A stretch of DNA of 64,000 bases from Larus michahellis (GCF_964199755.1 NC_133896.1:82241815-82305814); one strand, 5' to 3'. Shown: positions 11,139 through 23,900, counted from the first letter of the stretch. A program made the numbers and translations. Notes: generated by a model not told the origin, from the sequence alone.

Positions 11139-14001
11139 TAAATTTCCTTGTAACTTTTACCTTTATCAAGAACTGTTTAGTGTTGAGGCTTCACCCGAGG
11201 GAGTTAAGAAGAAGCACAGAAGGGTCATGAGAGAGCAATATGATACTCCAGGACAGCACAAGCAAAGGATTTCCCTTTTGGTCAGTCCAGGCACCGTGGC
11301 TGGGATGTGGCTGGAGAACTCTGTTGGATTGACCCCCACCCTGCTAAAATATGGGCAGCCCTGGTGCCAGTGTTTCCAAGGCGATCACACTCGCACATTG
11401 GCTCCAACATTGTCACAGGGAGCTCTGAGAGAGGTAGGAGAACCAACATCCAACAGCCAGCCTTCAGGGAACCTACTTAGATGCTCTCTGATACTAAAGA
11501 CACTTCTCAGCTCTTGGTGGGAGGGGAGAAACTAACTGGTTTCATCCAGGACCGGCTTTATTCAGGCAGGTGGGAAAGTGAGAGGAACACTGCCAAGGCC
11601 CTGCCAGGGAACAAACCTTAACTGTGGAAGGGACCCTAGCCCTGACTAAGAGGACAGAGCAGGGAGGGGGCAGCAGAACCGTCTGTTTCAGTGAAGGGCA
11701 TTCACCTGCTGGCAGAGAGCCTAGGATATTGTCTTTCCACCTGACAAAAGGCAGTCAACCACTCCCTTCATCCTGGGGAATGAAGAGATCCTGGAACCCA
11801 CCGAGGCAGATGGTTACAAAGGCAGTTTTGATGGCAAGGACAGAAACAAGGAAGACCCAGGGGTTCAGCCAGGAGCAGCTTCTCTCTTCTGCTGGGGCTG
11901 AAAAACACAAGGCAAGAATGGGAATCCTCCAGCCCAGAGTCGGGGGCAGGACAGCCCAGGTGGCTCCAGACCCCAACAACCTGCTGGGACCCTTATTCCA
12001 AGGACTGGGGAGCCCCACAGGTGCTGTAACCAGGTCCTGTTGCAACCAGGTCCTGCTGCCTGTCACTAGCAGTAGTTCAGATGGGCAGGGTAGGGGGCTG
12101 CCCTGGAGCTGCTCTTTTATTTCACTTTTTGTCACAAGCCTTGCCTGTACTCTTCCCAAACTGCACTCCTCCGTTCTTTGTCCTGTCACACCGCCTTTCT
12201 CCCCAACACATCTTCCTTGCTGCCCTCCCCTGTCTTTTTGCCTTCCCCTGTCTCCCACTGAATGCTCTTACTGTACCTCTCTTCTCTTCATCTCTCTTTA
12301 AATCTCCTTTCTCTCAGCTGCCTTTATTTTGGCTCTATTCCCCGCGACCTTTTATTCAGTAGCGTACAGTTACTCAAAGGAGTGACCGTCCAGCTCAGTG
12401 TTTGCAGAGGCAGATGCGCAGAAAATATTGTTCCCACAGGAAGAATGGGCACTCTCTTGGAGAGCCCTCACTTGGTTCTCCTTAGAGACACCAGAGGTGG
12501 GAGCAGTGACTTGTGCTTAGCTTGGTGCAGGTAGTTTTACCTGGACAACGACAGTAGGACACCACTCTTCAGTCTCATCGTTTACAGAAGAAGCACTGAA
12601 GAGGATGGCAGGCCATAGTCTGCCTGGACTTTTATTCCCCGCGGCTCTGGGAAAAAGGTCATTCTCCCCGCCCTGGCACTCCCCAGTTCCCTCATCTGTT
12701 GCTTTGCTCTTGTCCTGTGCCCCTTCTCCTGGTATGAGGCCAGCCACTGCCCCATGCCATTGTCTATCCCAGCCCTGTATTTTCCCCCACCCGCTCCTTC
12801 TTCTACAGGACGAGAGAAAGGAAGGTGGTGTGGTTACCTGCAGTTCCAGGGCTGACTCTCCCTCGGTGATTCATTATCTCTGCCACAGTATCACGCTTCC
12901 CCACCAAGAGTCCACGTTACTGATATGGCCACGAATACAAGCTTTGTCTTGCACAGGAGACTGCGCTAGGGCAGCTCACACACTGCTGTCTGATCTGGGG
13001 TGCAGAAAATGCCATATCCTGGGTGTTGCCCACAACACATGGAGATGGGGGAATTTTCATAATTTCTCTATCAGGGCATTTCACAAGATGCTCGTTGCAA
13101 CACAGAAACTCACAGATGCAAATTAAAACAGATGAAGAGTAGTATCACTCTAACCCAAACAACCTCCTGCTGCACGTATTCAAGCAGTTTCACTGCTCTT
13201 ACCTTTTTGGTGTTTGCTCTTCCCTGGTGAGTGAGTATGTAGGTGAAAACGTCTATGCTGTTGGTATTTGCTGGCAGAGGATTAAACCACTCACGACGTC
13301 CTGCAAAGGCGAGTCAGGAAACAACAGGAAAGTGTATCTGTGACTCAGTCTGGGCAAGTCTCCATGTGAAGCTTGAGCCCAGTAACTCAGAGCAGAACTA
13401 AGAACTGTTCTTAACTAATTACCCAGGAAAAGTGGATGGAGCTTTGAGTGGAGGGATTGCTTGTGTGCTGTCCTTATGGAGCTCAAGGTGAGAAGGTTCA
13501 CTAGACGGTGACAGAATCCCTGTGCATTACAGATCATGAAGTTTTACTTGGTCACGACTACAAAAGGCGCAGCCAGACATGGTGCTTCTAGCACTGCTCA
13601 AGGTGGCTTGATTCAAAACCCTGCAGGATAAAGTGTCCCTAAGGATAGCCCTAGGGATAAGTAGTCTCTACTAGATCTCACTATGCTCTGAATGGACTTG
13701 GGTGGGTATGCAGCCTTTGCTCTTCTGTCTTCCAACAGCTAGTTTCTCCCTGTGAAGAGGCGTGCACGGATGGACTGAGGAAGGAATGGATAGCTAACAA
13801 TAGCACAAGCACATTGGTTGAAGATTCAAAATACCAGCACACAAAGCTGGTTACGAATGAGGACAAGCCTAAATTGTGTGCAGAAAATATCCTCTGAGTA
13901 TGTTTCTTCATGCACAACAGGCTGCAGGCAGGGTTGAACCATCCAACTCTGTTGCATTGGAAAGATGGTCCACACATGATTGCTGGTATTGTCATAGAAG
14001 G
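11139..14001. other. Spacer between two opposed CR1 copies
   Basis: No gene was recognised. Around 12100-12350 the plus strand is strongly pyrimidine-rich, which explains the long open frames there (225 and 93 codons) without suggesting coding. No lectin exon with splice borders was found. Confidence 0.4.
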
Positions 14002-16970
14002 TACCACAGAATCCCAGAATGGTAGGGGCTGGAAAGGACCTCTGGAGATCATCTAGTCCAACCCCCCTGCCAGAGCAGTTTCACCTACAGCAGGTTGCAC
14101 AGGAATGCGTCCAGGCGGGTTTTGAACACCTTCAGAGAAGGAGACTCCACCGCCCCTCTGGGCAGCTTGTTCCAGTGCTCTGCCACCCTCAAAGTAAAGA
14201 AGTTTTTCCTCATGTTGAGATGGAATTTCCTGTGTTCCAGCTTGTGCCTGTTACCTCTTGTCCTGTTGCTGGGCACCACTGAAAAGAGTCTGATGCCATC
14301 CTCTTGACACCCACCCTTTAGATATTTATAAGCATTGATGAGGTCCCCTTTCAGTCTTCTCTTTTCCAGGCTGAACAGACCCAGGTCTTTCAGCCTTTCC
14401 TCATAAGAGAGGTGCTCCATTCCCTTCATCATCTTTGTAGACCTCCACTGGACTCTCTCCTGTAGGTCTTCGTCCTTCTTGAACTGGGGAGCCCAGAACT
14501 GGACACAATACTCCCGATGTGGCCTCACCAGGGCAGAGCAGAGGGGGAGGATGACCTCCTCGACCTGCTGGCCACTCTCTTTTTAATGTACCCCAGGAGA
14601 CCATTGGCTTTCTTGGCCACAAGGGCACATTGCTGGGTCATGGTCAACTTGTTGTCCACCAGACTTCCATGTCTCTCTCTACAGAGCTGCTTTCCAGCAG
14701 GTTAGCCCCTAACCTGTACTGGTGCATGGGGTTATTCGTCCCCAGGTGCAGCACCCTACACTTGCCCTTGTTGAACTTCAGTACGTTCCTCTTCGCCCAT
14801 CTCTCCAGCCTGTCCAGGTCTCTCTGTATGGCGGCACAGCCTTCTGGTGTGTCAGCCACCCCTCCCTCTTTTGTATCATCAGCAAACTTGCAGAGGGTAC
14901 ACTCTGTCCCGTCATCCAGGTAGTTGATGAATGTATTGAACAAGACTGGACCCAGTACTGACCCCTGGGGAACACCGCTAGTTACAGGCCTCCAACTGGA
15001 CTATGCACCGCTGATCACAACCCTCTGAGCTCTGCTGTTCAGCCAGTTCTCAATCCACCTCACTGTCCACTCATCTAAACCACACTTCCTAAGCTTACGT
15101 ATGAGGATGTTATGGGAGACTGTGTCAAAAGCCTTGCTGAAGTCAAGGTAGGCAACGTCCGCTGCTCTCCCCTCATGTACTCAGCCCGTCGCTCCATCAT
15201 AGAAGGCTATCAGATTGGTCAAACGTGATTTCCCCTTGGTGAATCCATGTTGACCACTCCTGATAACCTTCTTTTCCTCTACATGCTTGGAGATGACATC
15301 CAGGATGAGCTGTTCCATCACCTTTCCAGGGATGAAGGTGGGGCTGACCGGCCTGCAGTTTCCCAGGTCCTCCTTCTTGCCCTTTTTGAAGACTGGAGTG
15401 ACATTGGCTTTCCTCCAGCCCTCAGGCACCTCTCCTGTTCTCCATGACCTTTCAGAGATGATGTAGAGCGTCTTTGCAATAACATCTGCCAGCTCCCTCA
15501 CCACTCATGGGTGCATCCCATCAGGACCCATGGACTTGTGGATATCCAGTTTACTTAATTGATCTCTAACCTGATCCTCCTCAATCAAGGGAGAGTCTTG
15601 CTTACTGCAGGCTCTCACTCTTACCTCCAGGGTCTGGGATTCCTGAGGGCCGGCCTTAGCAGTAAAGTCTGAAGCAAAGAAGGCATTCAGTAACTCCGCC
15701 TTCTCTGCATCTTCCATCACCAGGGCATCTACCTCAGTCAGCAGCAGGCCCACATTTTCCCTAGTCTTCCTTTTACTACTGATGTATTTGAAGAAGCCTT
15801 TCTTATTGTCCTTGACATCCCTTGCCAGATTTAATTGCAAGTGGGCCCTAGCCTTCCTCATTGCATCCCTGCATACTCTGACAACGTTCCTGTACTCTTC
15901 CCAAGTGACCAGTCCCTGTTTCCACATTCTGTAAAATTCCTTCTTCCACCTGAGTTTTTTTCAGAACCTCCTTGGTCATCCACGCAGGTTTCCTGACACC
16001 TTTGTCTGATTTCTTGCTCCTAGGGATGCACCAATCTTGAGCTTGGAGGAAGTGGTACTTAAATATTAACCAGCTCTCTTGCATCCCCCTTCCTTCTAGA
16101 GCCTTAGCCCATGGGATTCCTCCCAAGTACTCCCTCCAAAGACCCAAGTAGGACTTTGGAGACACCAAAGTTAGCTTTCCTGAAATCCAGGGTTGTAATT
16201 CTACTTTTTGCCCCGCTTCTTTGATGCAGGATCCCGAACTCCACCATTTCATGGTCACTGCAGCCAAGGCTACCCCCAACCTTCACATCCCCAACTAGTT
16301 CTTCTTGGTTTGTTAGCACAAGGTCCAGCAGCGCATCTCTCCTTGTTGGTTCCTCCAACACCTGTGTCAAGAAGTTATCGTCAGTGCTGGGCAGAATTGT
16401 CCTGGACTGTGTGTGCCTGGCTGTGTTGTCTTTCCAGCAAAAGTCAGGGTAGTTGAAGCCCTCCATGAGAACCAGGGTCTGTGATTTTGAGGCTATTTCC
16501 GGCTGTCTGTAGAAGGCCTCATCGACTTCCTCTTCCTGATTCGTTGGTCTGTAGTAAACACCCACAACAGTGTCTCCCATATTAGCCTGCCCCTTAATTA
16601 TTACCCATAAGCTCTCAACACATTCTTCATCCACCCCTAGGCAGAGCTCAATACACTCCAGTTGCTCTCGCGAATAGAGGGCAACTCCACCACCGTGCCC
16701 CCGCTGGCCTGTCTTTCCAAAAAAGCACATCGCCATCCGTGACAGCATTCCAGTCGTGAGCTATCCCACCATGTCTCTGTAATTGCAATGAGATCATGGC
16801 CCTGGGACCGCACACAGATCTCCAGTTCTCCCTGTTTATTCCCCATGCTGCATGCATCGGTGTACAGCCATTCCTGAGAGGTAGTCGAGCGTGCGGGTGT
16901 CCCTAGAGGGGAGCAAGAGGATCCACCACAGCCATTCACACCCCTGAGGTGGTTGACCTTCTGGATCTCA
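14002..16970 (-). mobile_element. CR1: Long 5'-truncated CR1 LINE
   Basis: This is a minus-strand CR1 whose 3' end lies near 14002 and whose visible 5' end is at the start of ORF2 near 16970. Minus-strand frames carry the endonuclease start (MGNKQGELEICVRSQGHDLI), DALLDLVLTNQEELV, reverse transcriptase blocks ([33 protein letters not shown]) and the C-terminal part ([19 protein letters not shown]). Many frame breaks are present. It belongs to the same broad subfamily as the copy at 6815-11115 but points the opposite way. ORF1 is missing. Confidence 0.9.
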
Positions 16971-19526
16971 CCTTAGGAGTCAGCTAAGGAACATTCGTCA
17001 CTGCTCTGGTTGGCTGCTAGAAGGCACTAGCTACTGGATTCACAGTACAGTGAGAGATTCTCAAGTGGTGTTTTAAAAAGTTCCCAGCCATCATGCTGGA
17101 GAGCAGAACTGAATTGCACCACTATGTCCAAAAATGAGAAGGCATTGTACTTGTTATTGCTTTAAAATTTACTTGCTTTTGCGCATATGGGAAGGGAGCT
17201 GCCTTCGGCTGGTCGGTATGGAGAACGCAGAGGGTCCAAAACCGTCAGAATGAAAAAGTGCTCATGGCTTTAAATCTAATCAGGATGGATCTAAGCAGTT
17301 TAGCGATTTATTCGTGACATGTAATTAACTGACAAACCATGACCTGTATATCGAGGATCAGTATCAGCAGTCCAACAGATAAAGCACAATACCAGACACA
17401 AAACATTAATAAACACCTACAAATTTCTAAACACCTTTATGTAACTGATCCCCAAAAGCTCTAACTCCCAGATAGACACACATTCACGTGATTACTTGTG
17501 CAACACACGCTCACCACAGGCAGTGCAGGCTGCAAGAACACATCCCCTTTTCTGGTAGCAGGGGTTCCCCTATTCTCACACACTTCCTGCTGGAGATGGA
17601 GGGTTCATGTGTACCCACTTCCTACAGTCTGCTAACCCGCAGGCCGGTGGGAAAGCACAAGGTCACGTATGCACACTGCAGTTGTGGGTCTGTGCATGTT
17701 GGACCCCTTACTGCGAGGAACGCAGGCTAGCCACAGTATCCAACAGGAAGGGTGCTCTGTTACAGACAGAGGTTGCAAAATTGCAGAGCAACTTCAAGCC
17801 AGGTTTTGACTGACACTTCCTTCCCACTTCTCCCTCTTCTCTTTGATAAAAATGTCCTGCTTCTTCTAAACGTTGTTTTCAGACCGACTCTGTCTCAAAA
17901 GCCTTTAATTCTCTGGTTACTGTTAAGCTGGTGGTCATGTTCTTCTTCAACAATAGCGGGTTTGGGGTAAATGCCCTCTCAGGTAGTTTCGGGTATTCAA
18001 TTCACACAGCTGTTTACAGTCACATTCCTATTTTATTAGTTGTTGCTATCCAGGCCGTTTGACCAAGACGAAGGTCTGTGCAAGTACCCTCACATGCATT
18101 CACTTTGGTGTCTGCAGAGGGTCTAAAGCAGAGGGACAGCAAACAGCTTTCTTTTCAGCATTACAAACCAAGCCGCTCTTCCCAGCAAATCAATAGCTGA
18201 CCGCACAACATTCAGGTGACTGACAGCCCTACCCCACTCCGGGATAAAGGGTCTCAAAGTGCTGACGGTAGCCAAACTCTGCTCTGGCCTGCACAGAAAC
18301 TCTTGGTGCCAGGCAGCTGGGACCAATGACGGAAGAGGTTTCCTCCTCAGCGGAAGGCTCTGGAGCCATCACAAATATCTTGCATTTCCAAAATGGCAGG
18401 AACTTATTTCTCTTTCCTGCTCCATAAACACCAGCAGCATGCTTGGGGAGAGCATGTATCAATGACCTCAGTCGTCCTGTACGTCTTTTCACAGTTCTAT
18501 CAGTAGAGATTCTCATCTGGTTTTTGCCTGCTGCACAGGTGACCTTCGGTTATTTCAATTCACCAATATATGTGTCAGATCGTTGTGCCGGGAGAACAGG
18601 GTGGCGCCCGGCAGTGCAGAATTGCTAGGGACTCCTGCCCCTGCATCACTGGAGACAGTGGTACTTGATTGTAGCAAGTGCATTCCTAGAAGAAGCACTG
18701 GAGAACCTTGAATCTACTTTCACAGACCTCTGCAGTATCAACAAGCATGGCATGGGTACAGACAAAATCAACAGGACATGAACTAAGGAAAATATTGCAC
18801 TTAGTGTCTTGCAGGTCTAAGGTTGCAGGAGAAGACACAGAATACAATTTCCCTCAGTGGTACTCGGGATCTGAGAAGCTGAAAGTCGGAAGCTGGAAGA
18901 TAAAACCTCATTATCTCTTCTGCAAAATTATACCCCACAAGAAATTAGTTGCAGCTCCTAATTAAGAGGTGGAAACACAGCAAACCACATGTTGTGAGCG
19001 CCGAAGGTGCCTGGTTTTAGAAGCAACCAGCAACCTGCAGCAGGATGGAGAAGGAATGAGAGGGTTCCAAGCACCAACAAAGAACAGCAAGCGTGCTCAT
19101 GTTCAGAAATGAACTTGTTGGATCTAGCTAACTCGTTCTCAGGGGTTGATGGCAGCTCCTCCATCAACTTGAATCCCCTGGGCAGTCCTGCTTTCCAGTT
19201 TTCTTGAATTCAGAATGATTTGAAAGGAAAGGTTTACCTGCAAGAGTCAAATAAAGGCAAGCAGTCTAGAAGGGAATGCTGACAAAGTGAAAGGCAAAAA
19301 CACAGGGGAAGTGCTACCAGCTGTGACAATACCAGAAGAGAGAATTAATCCCACAGGAAGTTCTTCCCAATGTGCCTGTTTGTTTTGCACTTTCAAGGAC
19401 GGAGGGCCAGGCCCATAGTCCTGAGCCCCAGCAGTACGCGTGAGAGTGCAGCTAACAGGGGCAGCCGACAGGCTTAGCAGTGTGTGCGGCAGTTTCTGAG
19501 CTTTGTTTTCAGCAAGAAAGTACAAG
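16971..19526. other. No gene recognised
   Basis: I saw no exon with convincing splice sites and no repeat family I could name. Short frames on both strands have no recognisable motif. Confidence 0.4.
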
Positions 19527-19817
19527 CAATCCAGGAGGTTTCTGGAGTGCCTTGATGACTACTTCCAGACACGGGTTGTGGAAGACCTGATGAGGAGACA
19601 CAGCTTGTGGAAGACCTGATGAGGAGATGTGCTCTGCTGAATCTCACACTTACAAGTGAGGAAGAACTGGTTTGGGATGTAACGGCAGGCTTGGCTGCGG
19701 TAACTATGCGATGTTGGAGTTCAGGATCTTTTGAGGAGGGAGCAGGGCAAAACCCAGTATCACAGCCAGAGACTTCAGGAGAGCAGACACTGGCCAGCTT
19801 GAGGACCTGCCCGTAAC
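19527..19817 (+). mobile_element. CR1: CR1 endonuclease-region fragment
   Basis: Translated pieces such as FLECLDDYFQTRVVEDLMRR and LLNLTLTSEEELVWDV match the CR1 endonuclease segment that reads DGNFLTQVVQEPTRR and LLDLVLTNTEGLVEDI at 8.8 kb. The fragment holds a small tandem duplication: GTTGTGGAAGACCTGATGAGG and its repeat at about 19575-19630. It ends beside the relic lectin exon at 19844. Confidence 0.75.
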
Positions 19818-19843
19818 ACTTGCATGGGAAGTCTACCGCTTAC

Positions 19844-19996
19844 CTGATTTTCTTCTGTATTTGTCACCACCACGGGGGAGCACAACCTTACGCTGGTGTC
19901 CCTGCTTTCATTCCAGGACACCCGTTCAGCCAATAGGTAGTAGCAGCATTTTTGAAAGCATCTCCAGCCCACTGTGCAGCACGTCTAGCCTTGCAC
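19844..19996 (-). pseudogene. Relic first CTLD exon of a lectin gene
   Basis: On the minus strand this reads CCTVGWRCFQKCCYYLLAER, then VSWNESRD, then VVVTNTEENQ, and then a good donor (GTAAGC). It matches the first CTLD exon at 4011-4159 and 26815-26966. The tryptophan after QG is replaced by a TAG stop and the acceptor AG is lost, so the exon is dead. The matching second and third exons were not found on its downstream side, where a CR1 fragment lies instead. It is more diverged than the two intact lectin copies are from each other, so it is probably older. Confidence 0.8.
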
Positions 19997-20244
19997 TGGG
20001 CAGTGACAGGCGGCCACAGAATGAATGCTACCAAGAATACAGAAAGGGAGTGTGGCCTGTTTTCTAGAGAGTCACCAAAGGCACGAGGAGAATGCTGGAT
20101 TGTTCTCTGCAGGTTGTTACTCAGGCAGATGACCATACCGCTAACCATGTGTCCAAATAAGCTACAGGAAGAAGCCAAGCTCATTGCAAAGCCATTGTCT
20201 TTGAGAGTCTGCAATAATCAAGAGAAGTTTCCTGTGCCTTGAAA

Positions 20245-20330
20245 AGGCAAATGGAGCATCTTTTAGAGCTTCTTTCGTATGAGGAGAGTCTGAGAGAGTT
20301 AGAACTGTTCAGCCTGGAGAAGGGAAGGTT
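20245..20330 (+). mobile_element. CR1: CR1 ORF2 C-terminal fragment
   Basis: The plus frame reads LLSYEESLRELELFSLEKGR, matching the CR1 block [19 protein letters not shown] at about 10.7 kb. Only this short segment is recognisable. Confidence 0.75.
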
Positions 20331-20379
20331 GGTGCTCGCCAACCGCCTGACCATATCTCTTCCATTCCGTATTCCCACT

Positions 20380-20960
20380 CAGCAGAGTGAAGATGCAGGC
20401 TTCAGCATTCACACCCATCCCCAAAATCCTCCGTGTTCTTGTCAGGTTACTTCTGGTCTATCGGTTTTACTCAGGATGAGGTTTCCTACATCAGACAGTT
20501 GATGCTGCAGCTTCAGAAATTTGAAGACAAGGGCTGTCACTCATGTGGAATATTGTTCCAGGTCTGGTCTACTTCTGCCTTCCGGTGGATTACAATACAC
20601 ATCGTTCACATCAGTCAGTTCCCCAGACCTCCAGAACCAGAGACACGTTACTCTCCAGTATGGCCTTGTCAAGCGTTGCAGGGAAAGGTCAGGTCCAGGA
20701 CCTGGGGGTCCAGGGCTCAGATGGACATGGAGATGGACTTGTCCAGATGCTGATTCATCCAGGAACCCCAGGATGAATCGCCCCAGTCCTCCTACTCTGC
20801 TAATTCCACTGGCATCAGTCCTACATGGAAACCTGCCTTCTTCCTACGGCCAAGACAAGAGGGCCGTGTTCAGACCTGGCAGACGGTGCTGCTCATCTCA
20901 ACCTACCCCAGGCTCTCCACACCCATCAGAGGGAACTGCCAGTCTCTGTGATTCAAGGGC
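20380..20960. repeat. Duplicated lectin 3' segment, copy 1
   Basis: The stretch aligns, with many differences, to 25480-26060, which holds the last exon and flanking intron of the CLEC4A-like gene. Shared landmarks include CACGTTACTC beside the exon, CTGGCA(T/C)CAGTCCTA, and ACCTGCCTTCTT/AGCTGCCTTCTT. It is an old segmental copy in the same orientation. The matching second CTLD exon expected near 21.36 kb is absent. Confidence 0.7.
20471..20637 (-). pseudogene. Relic last CTLD exon of a lectin gene
   Basis: Minus-strand FWRSGELTDVNDVYC corresponds to FWRKGEPTKVDIENC in the last exon of the CLEC4A-like gene (25584-25743). The acceptor dinucleotide is TG instead of AG, the frame shifts after the first 20 residues or so, and a stop follows. 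The expected WND and terminal CE motifs are lost in frame, though their DNA is still alignable. Because the relic first CTLD exon at 19844 lies on its 3' side, the two cannot belong to one gene in normal exon order. Confidence 0.75.
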
Positions 20961-23900
20961 TGTGAACCTTCAGCTAGCTTTACCAACGCAGGCTTAACCT
21001 TCTCTCTGTTGGTTTGGCTCTTTACTGGAGGAGGGAAGAAAGGAAATCTGCTCCTTGTTATTCTTGCATGCTAAGAATTACCCCAGAGTGAGGGCTAAAG
21101 GGGAGTCCTGCACGGCCAAAGCCAGAAACTAGAGGGACCATTGCTAATGAGCCCAGACAAGGAAGTACCCTCCAGGCAAACCCAAGCCAAGGACCCTAGG
21201 ATGCGGTTGAGAGGAGCTGTGCCACTACAGAGGATGCTTCCTAGCTTGCAGATGAAGAGGCCCTCGCTTGCAGGGCCAGGAGAGGGTACTGTCACACGTC
21301 ACCCTTCTTGAAACGACGGCATGTAAACCCACGAAGGACTTGGATCTATAAGAGCTCATCTTCTGCATGTTTCAGGACGAAAGCCTCACCCCAGACTCCG
21401 TGCAAGAACAACTCTCAAGGAAGGTGGAGAGCCATTCTGTGAAGTGACAGAGTGACTGGGAAATGGTCACATCACCAAGGTGGACTGCCACTGGGTTTCT
21501 TTTGCTCCCTATCTAATTTTACAGGCTCTGTTAAAAGGGAGGCAAAGCGTGTGATATTTCATTCCACTAATGCAAACAAAACCCCAACCCTGCGAGGAGG
21601 AAAAAGTCAATAACCAGACAAAGAACAGGAATAGCTGTGAAAACTTGAAAAGGGACAAGCCGAGAGGCCAAGAAACAAGCTGGGATGACAAGTGATCTCG
21701 AAAGAGTAGAAATTAACTAAGAAGAGAGAAGATCAAATCCTTGGAAGACAGAGACCATTGCACCATGGAGGAGAAATCCAACAGGGAAATAAACCTTGGG
21801 ACAAGCCATAATTTCACCTTAGTTCTTGATTTCTTTCCAGCTTTATTATCTCTTCACGTGTCTCTATTTTTAAAGTGATTTTTTTCCCTGTTCCTATTCT
21901 TCTTCTAATGATCTTAAGTAAAAAACTTTGCATAGCTGTAACAAGCGTAAGTCTGGAAGAGAGAACCTTTCAGAGACAAAGAAACAGAGGAAGAAAAAAA
22001 TGGGAAGCAGTTGTTTTGTTTCACAGACATGAAGACAGCACTCGTCATTGGCACTTAGACCAAGAGAAAGTGCCATTACCCAGGAGAACAGGCAGACATG
22101 AAGTTAGATAAGAAGACAGGTCAGACTGCAGCGATCAGGCACAGGACGCGGCCAGACAAGCGTACTGACCAGCAACCTGTTTACGTGGGCTGGTCCCTCT
22201 TATCCCCTTTTCCCCCTCTTTTCCCACACTCCTTCCTCTCCAAAACACCTTGATCCTTCCCTTCCACCACATTTGGTTCTTCACCTCCCCATCCCATAAA
22301 AAGTCTCACACAATCCCAAAATGCTCTTCCCAGCATCTCCTAATGAGTCACATACCCCTGTAGGCAGCAAAAGCCCTCAGTCTGCCAGGTGGTGTGGGGA
22401 GTCTCCCCCATTGAGTCATCTTGATGGGTTTCACACCTGGTGCGTGGACTGATAGTTCTTCTGTGACAGCCTTGGGAGGAAACAGAGGAGCGTGCTCTGT
22501 TTCTCTGATTTGCTTACAGGGGTTCCCCTACCTGCCATCATTCTTCTGTGCTCCTCTGTGTTTTTTGGGAGAAGATCCTCTAACCACAGAACCAAAACCA
22601 GTCCCCAGATGTGGTGGGTTCAATGCTGGCTAATTTTAGGCACAGGTACCAAAAGCACAGCGCATTTGGAAGCAGGCGGCTACTCGTCAGAAAGGCATCT
22701 TGCTAGTTATCTTTAACAGGGGCCACAGAGGAAATCGCATGTTATACCAGGGGAGCTGCAGCTAGTGCAAGAGTTAGGATGTCGGTGGGCAAGACAATAA
22801 GTGAGAAAACTGAAACCTGCTGGTGCCTGTGACCTACAGGATCTCAAGCGCAAAGTGGCCAGTGTGATAATCATCACCACTCTGTGGCAGATACCGCGGG
22901 TGTCTGTTATCCTTAGGTGAATCAAGCCAAGAAGAGACTCGGGGACAAACCCTGGGACAAGTGTATGCCTTGCAGGGGTGAGCTTGGCCCTCACGGCCTC
23001 CATAAACAGAGGAAAGAAAACACCTTGTTCAACAGCAGGTCTCCAGGGGAGGCATATTAAGTCCAGGGCTAGACGTATGACACAGGGGGAAAGAGGTGAA
23101 TTGTGCTCTTCTGCCCACAGCTAGAGCATTGGGCTTAGCCAGAGTCAGACGGGAATGGGGGGAGTCCGAGGCAAAGCAAGAAAAACAGCAAAAAGAAATC
23201 TGTTAAGTAGGAGCTGTGAGGGGAGATGAGGCTTGGCACTGGGAAAAAGCAGTTGGAAGAGGGGAGGAGAGAAGCATGTTAGCCACAGGGACGCTGTGAA
23301 GAACACAGCGGTCATGTTCCCACTAGGGGACACAGGAGGGAGGACATTAACTCGAAGAGCTGCACAGAAGGATTACATTCTACATGGGAGATACACCGCT
23401 ACCCTGTGAAGCGGGAGAGGACTGGAGCACCAGGAAGGGGAAAGGTGGCTATCTCCAGCACTGCACTTCTCCCTTTCCCTAATACTACCACAAGTCTCTG
23501 CCAACCACCACTTTCTGACAGCTGTCTCTGACACTGCTTCGCATCGCCTTGCATTATTGACGGTATCCCGTGGAATTAAGTCAGCTCCCTGCAAGTGTCA
23601 ATACTACACCGGTGAAAATACCCTCGTCAACAAGTAGGGATGGCTAGTTTCCGAAAAAAGGACTCCAGACTCTTCCCACCTGAGATTACGTGCTTGAACA
23701 ACATCAGGCCGTTATAAACGCCAGGAACCTCAGCACTGAATATGGAGCAGGCGCACAGGTGTCCAAGCCAGCTCCCAGGCAGACCTGGGTGGCCGAGGGG
23801 CAGCTACTGGGAAGACCAGAAGTCTCGACCTGCTACCGGAGAGACCTTTGTCTCTTTGTTTCTGGCATGAGAGAGACAACAGGGAAGAGGAAGACATGGG

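Noticed and set aside
11624-12362. 225-codon plus frame and 167-codon minus frame
   Set aside because: Pyrimidine-rich low-complexity sequence explains the lack of stops; no homology recognised.
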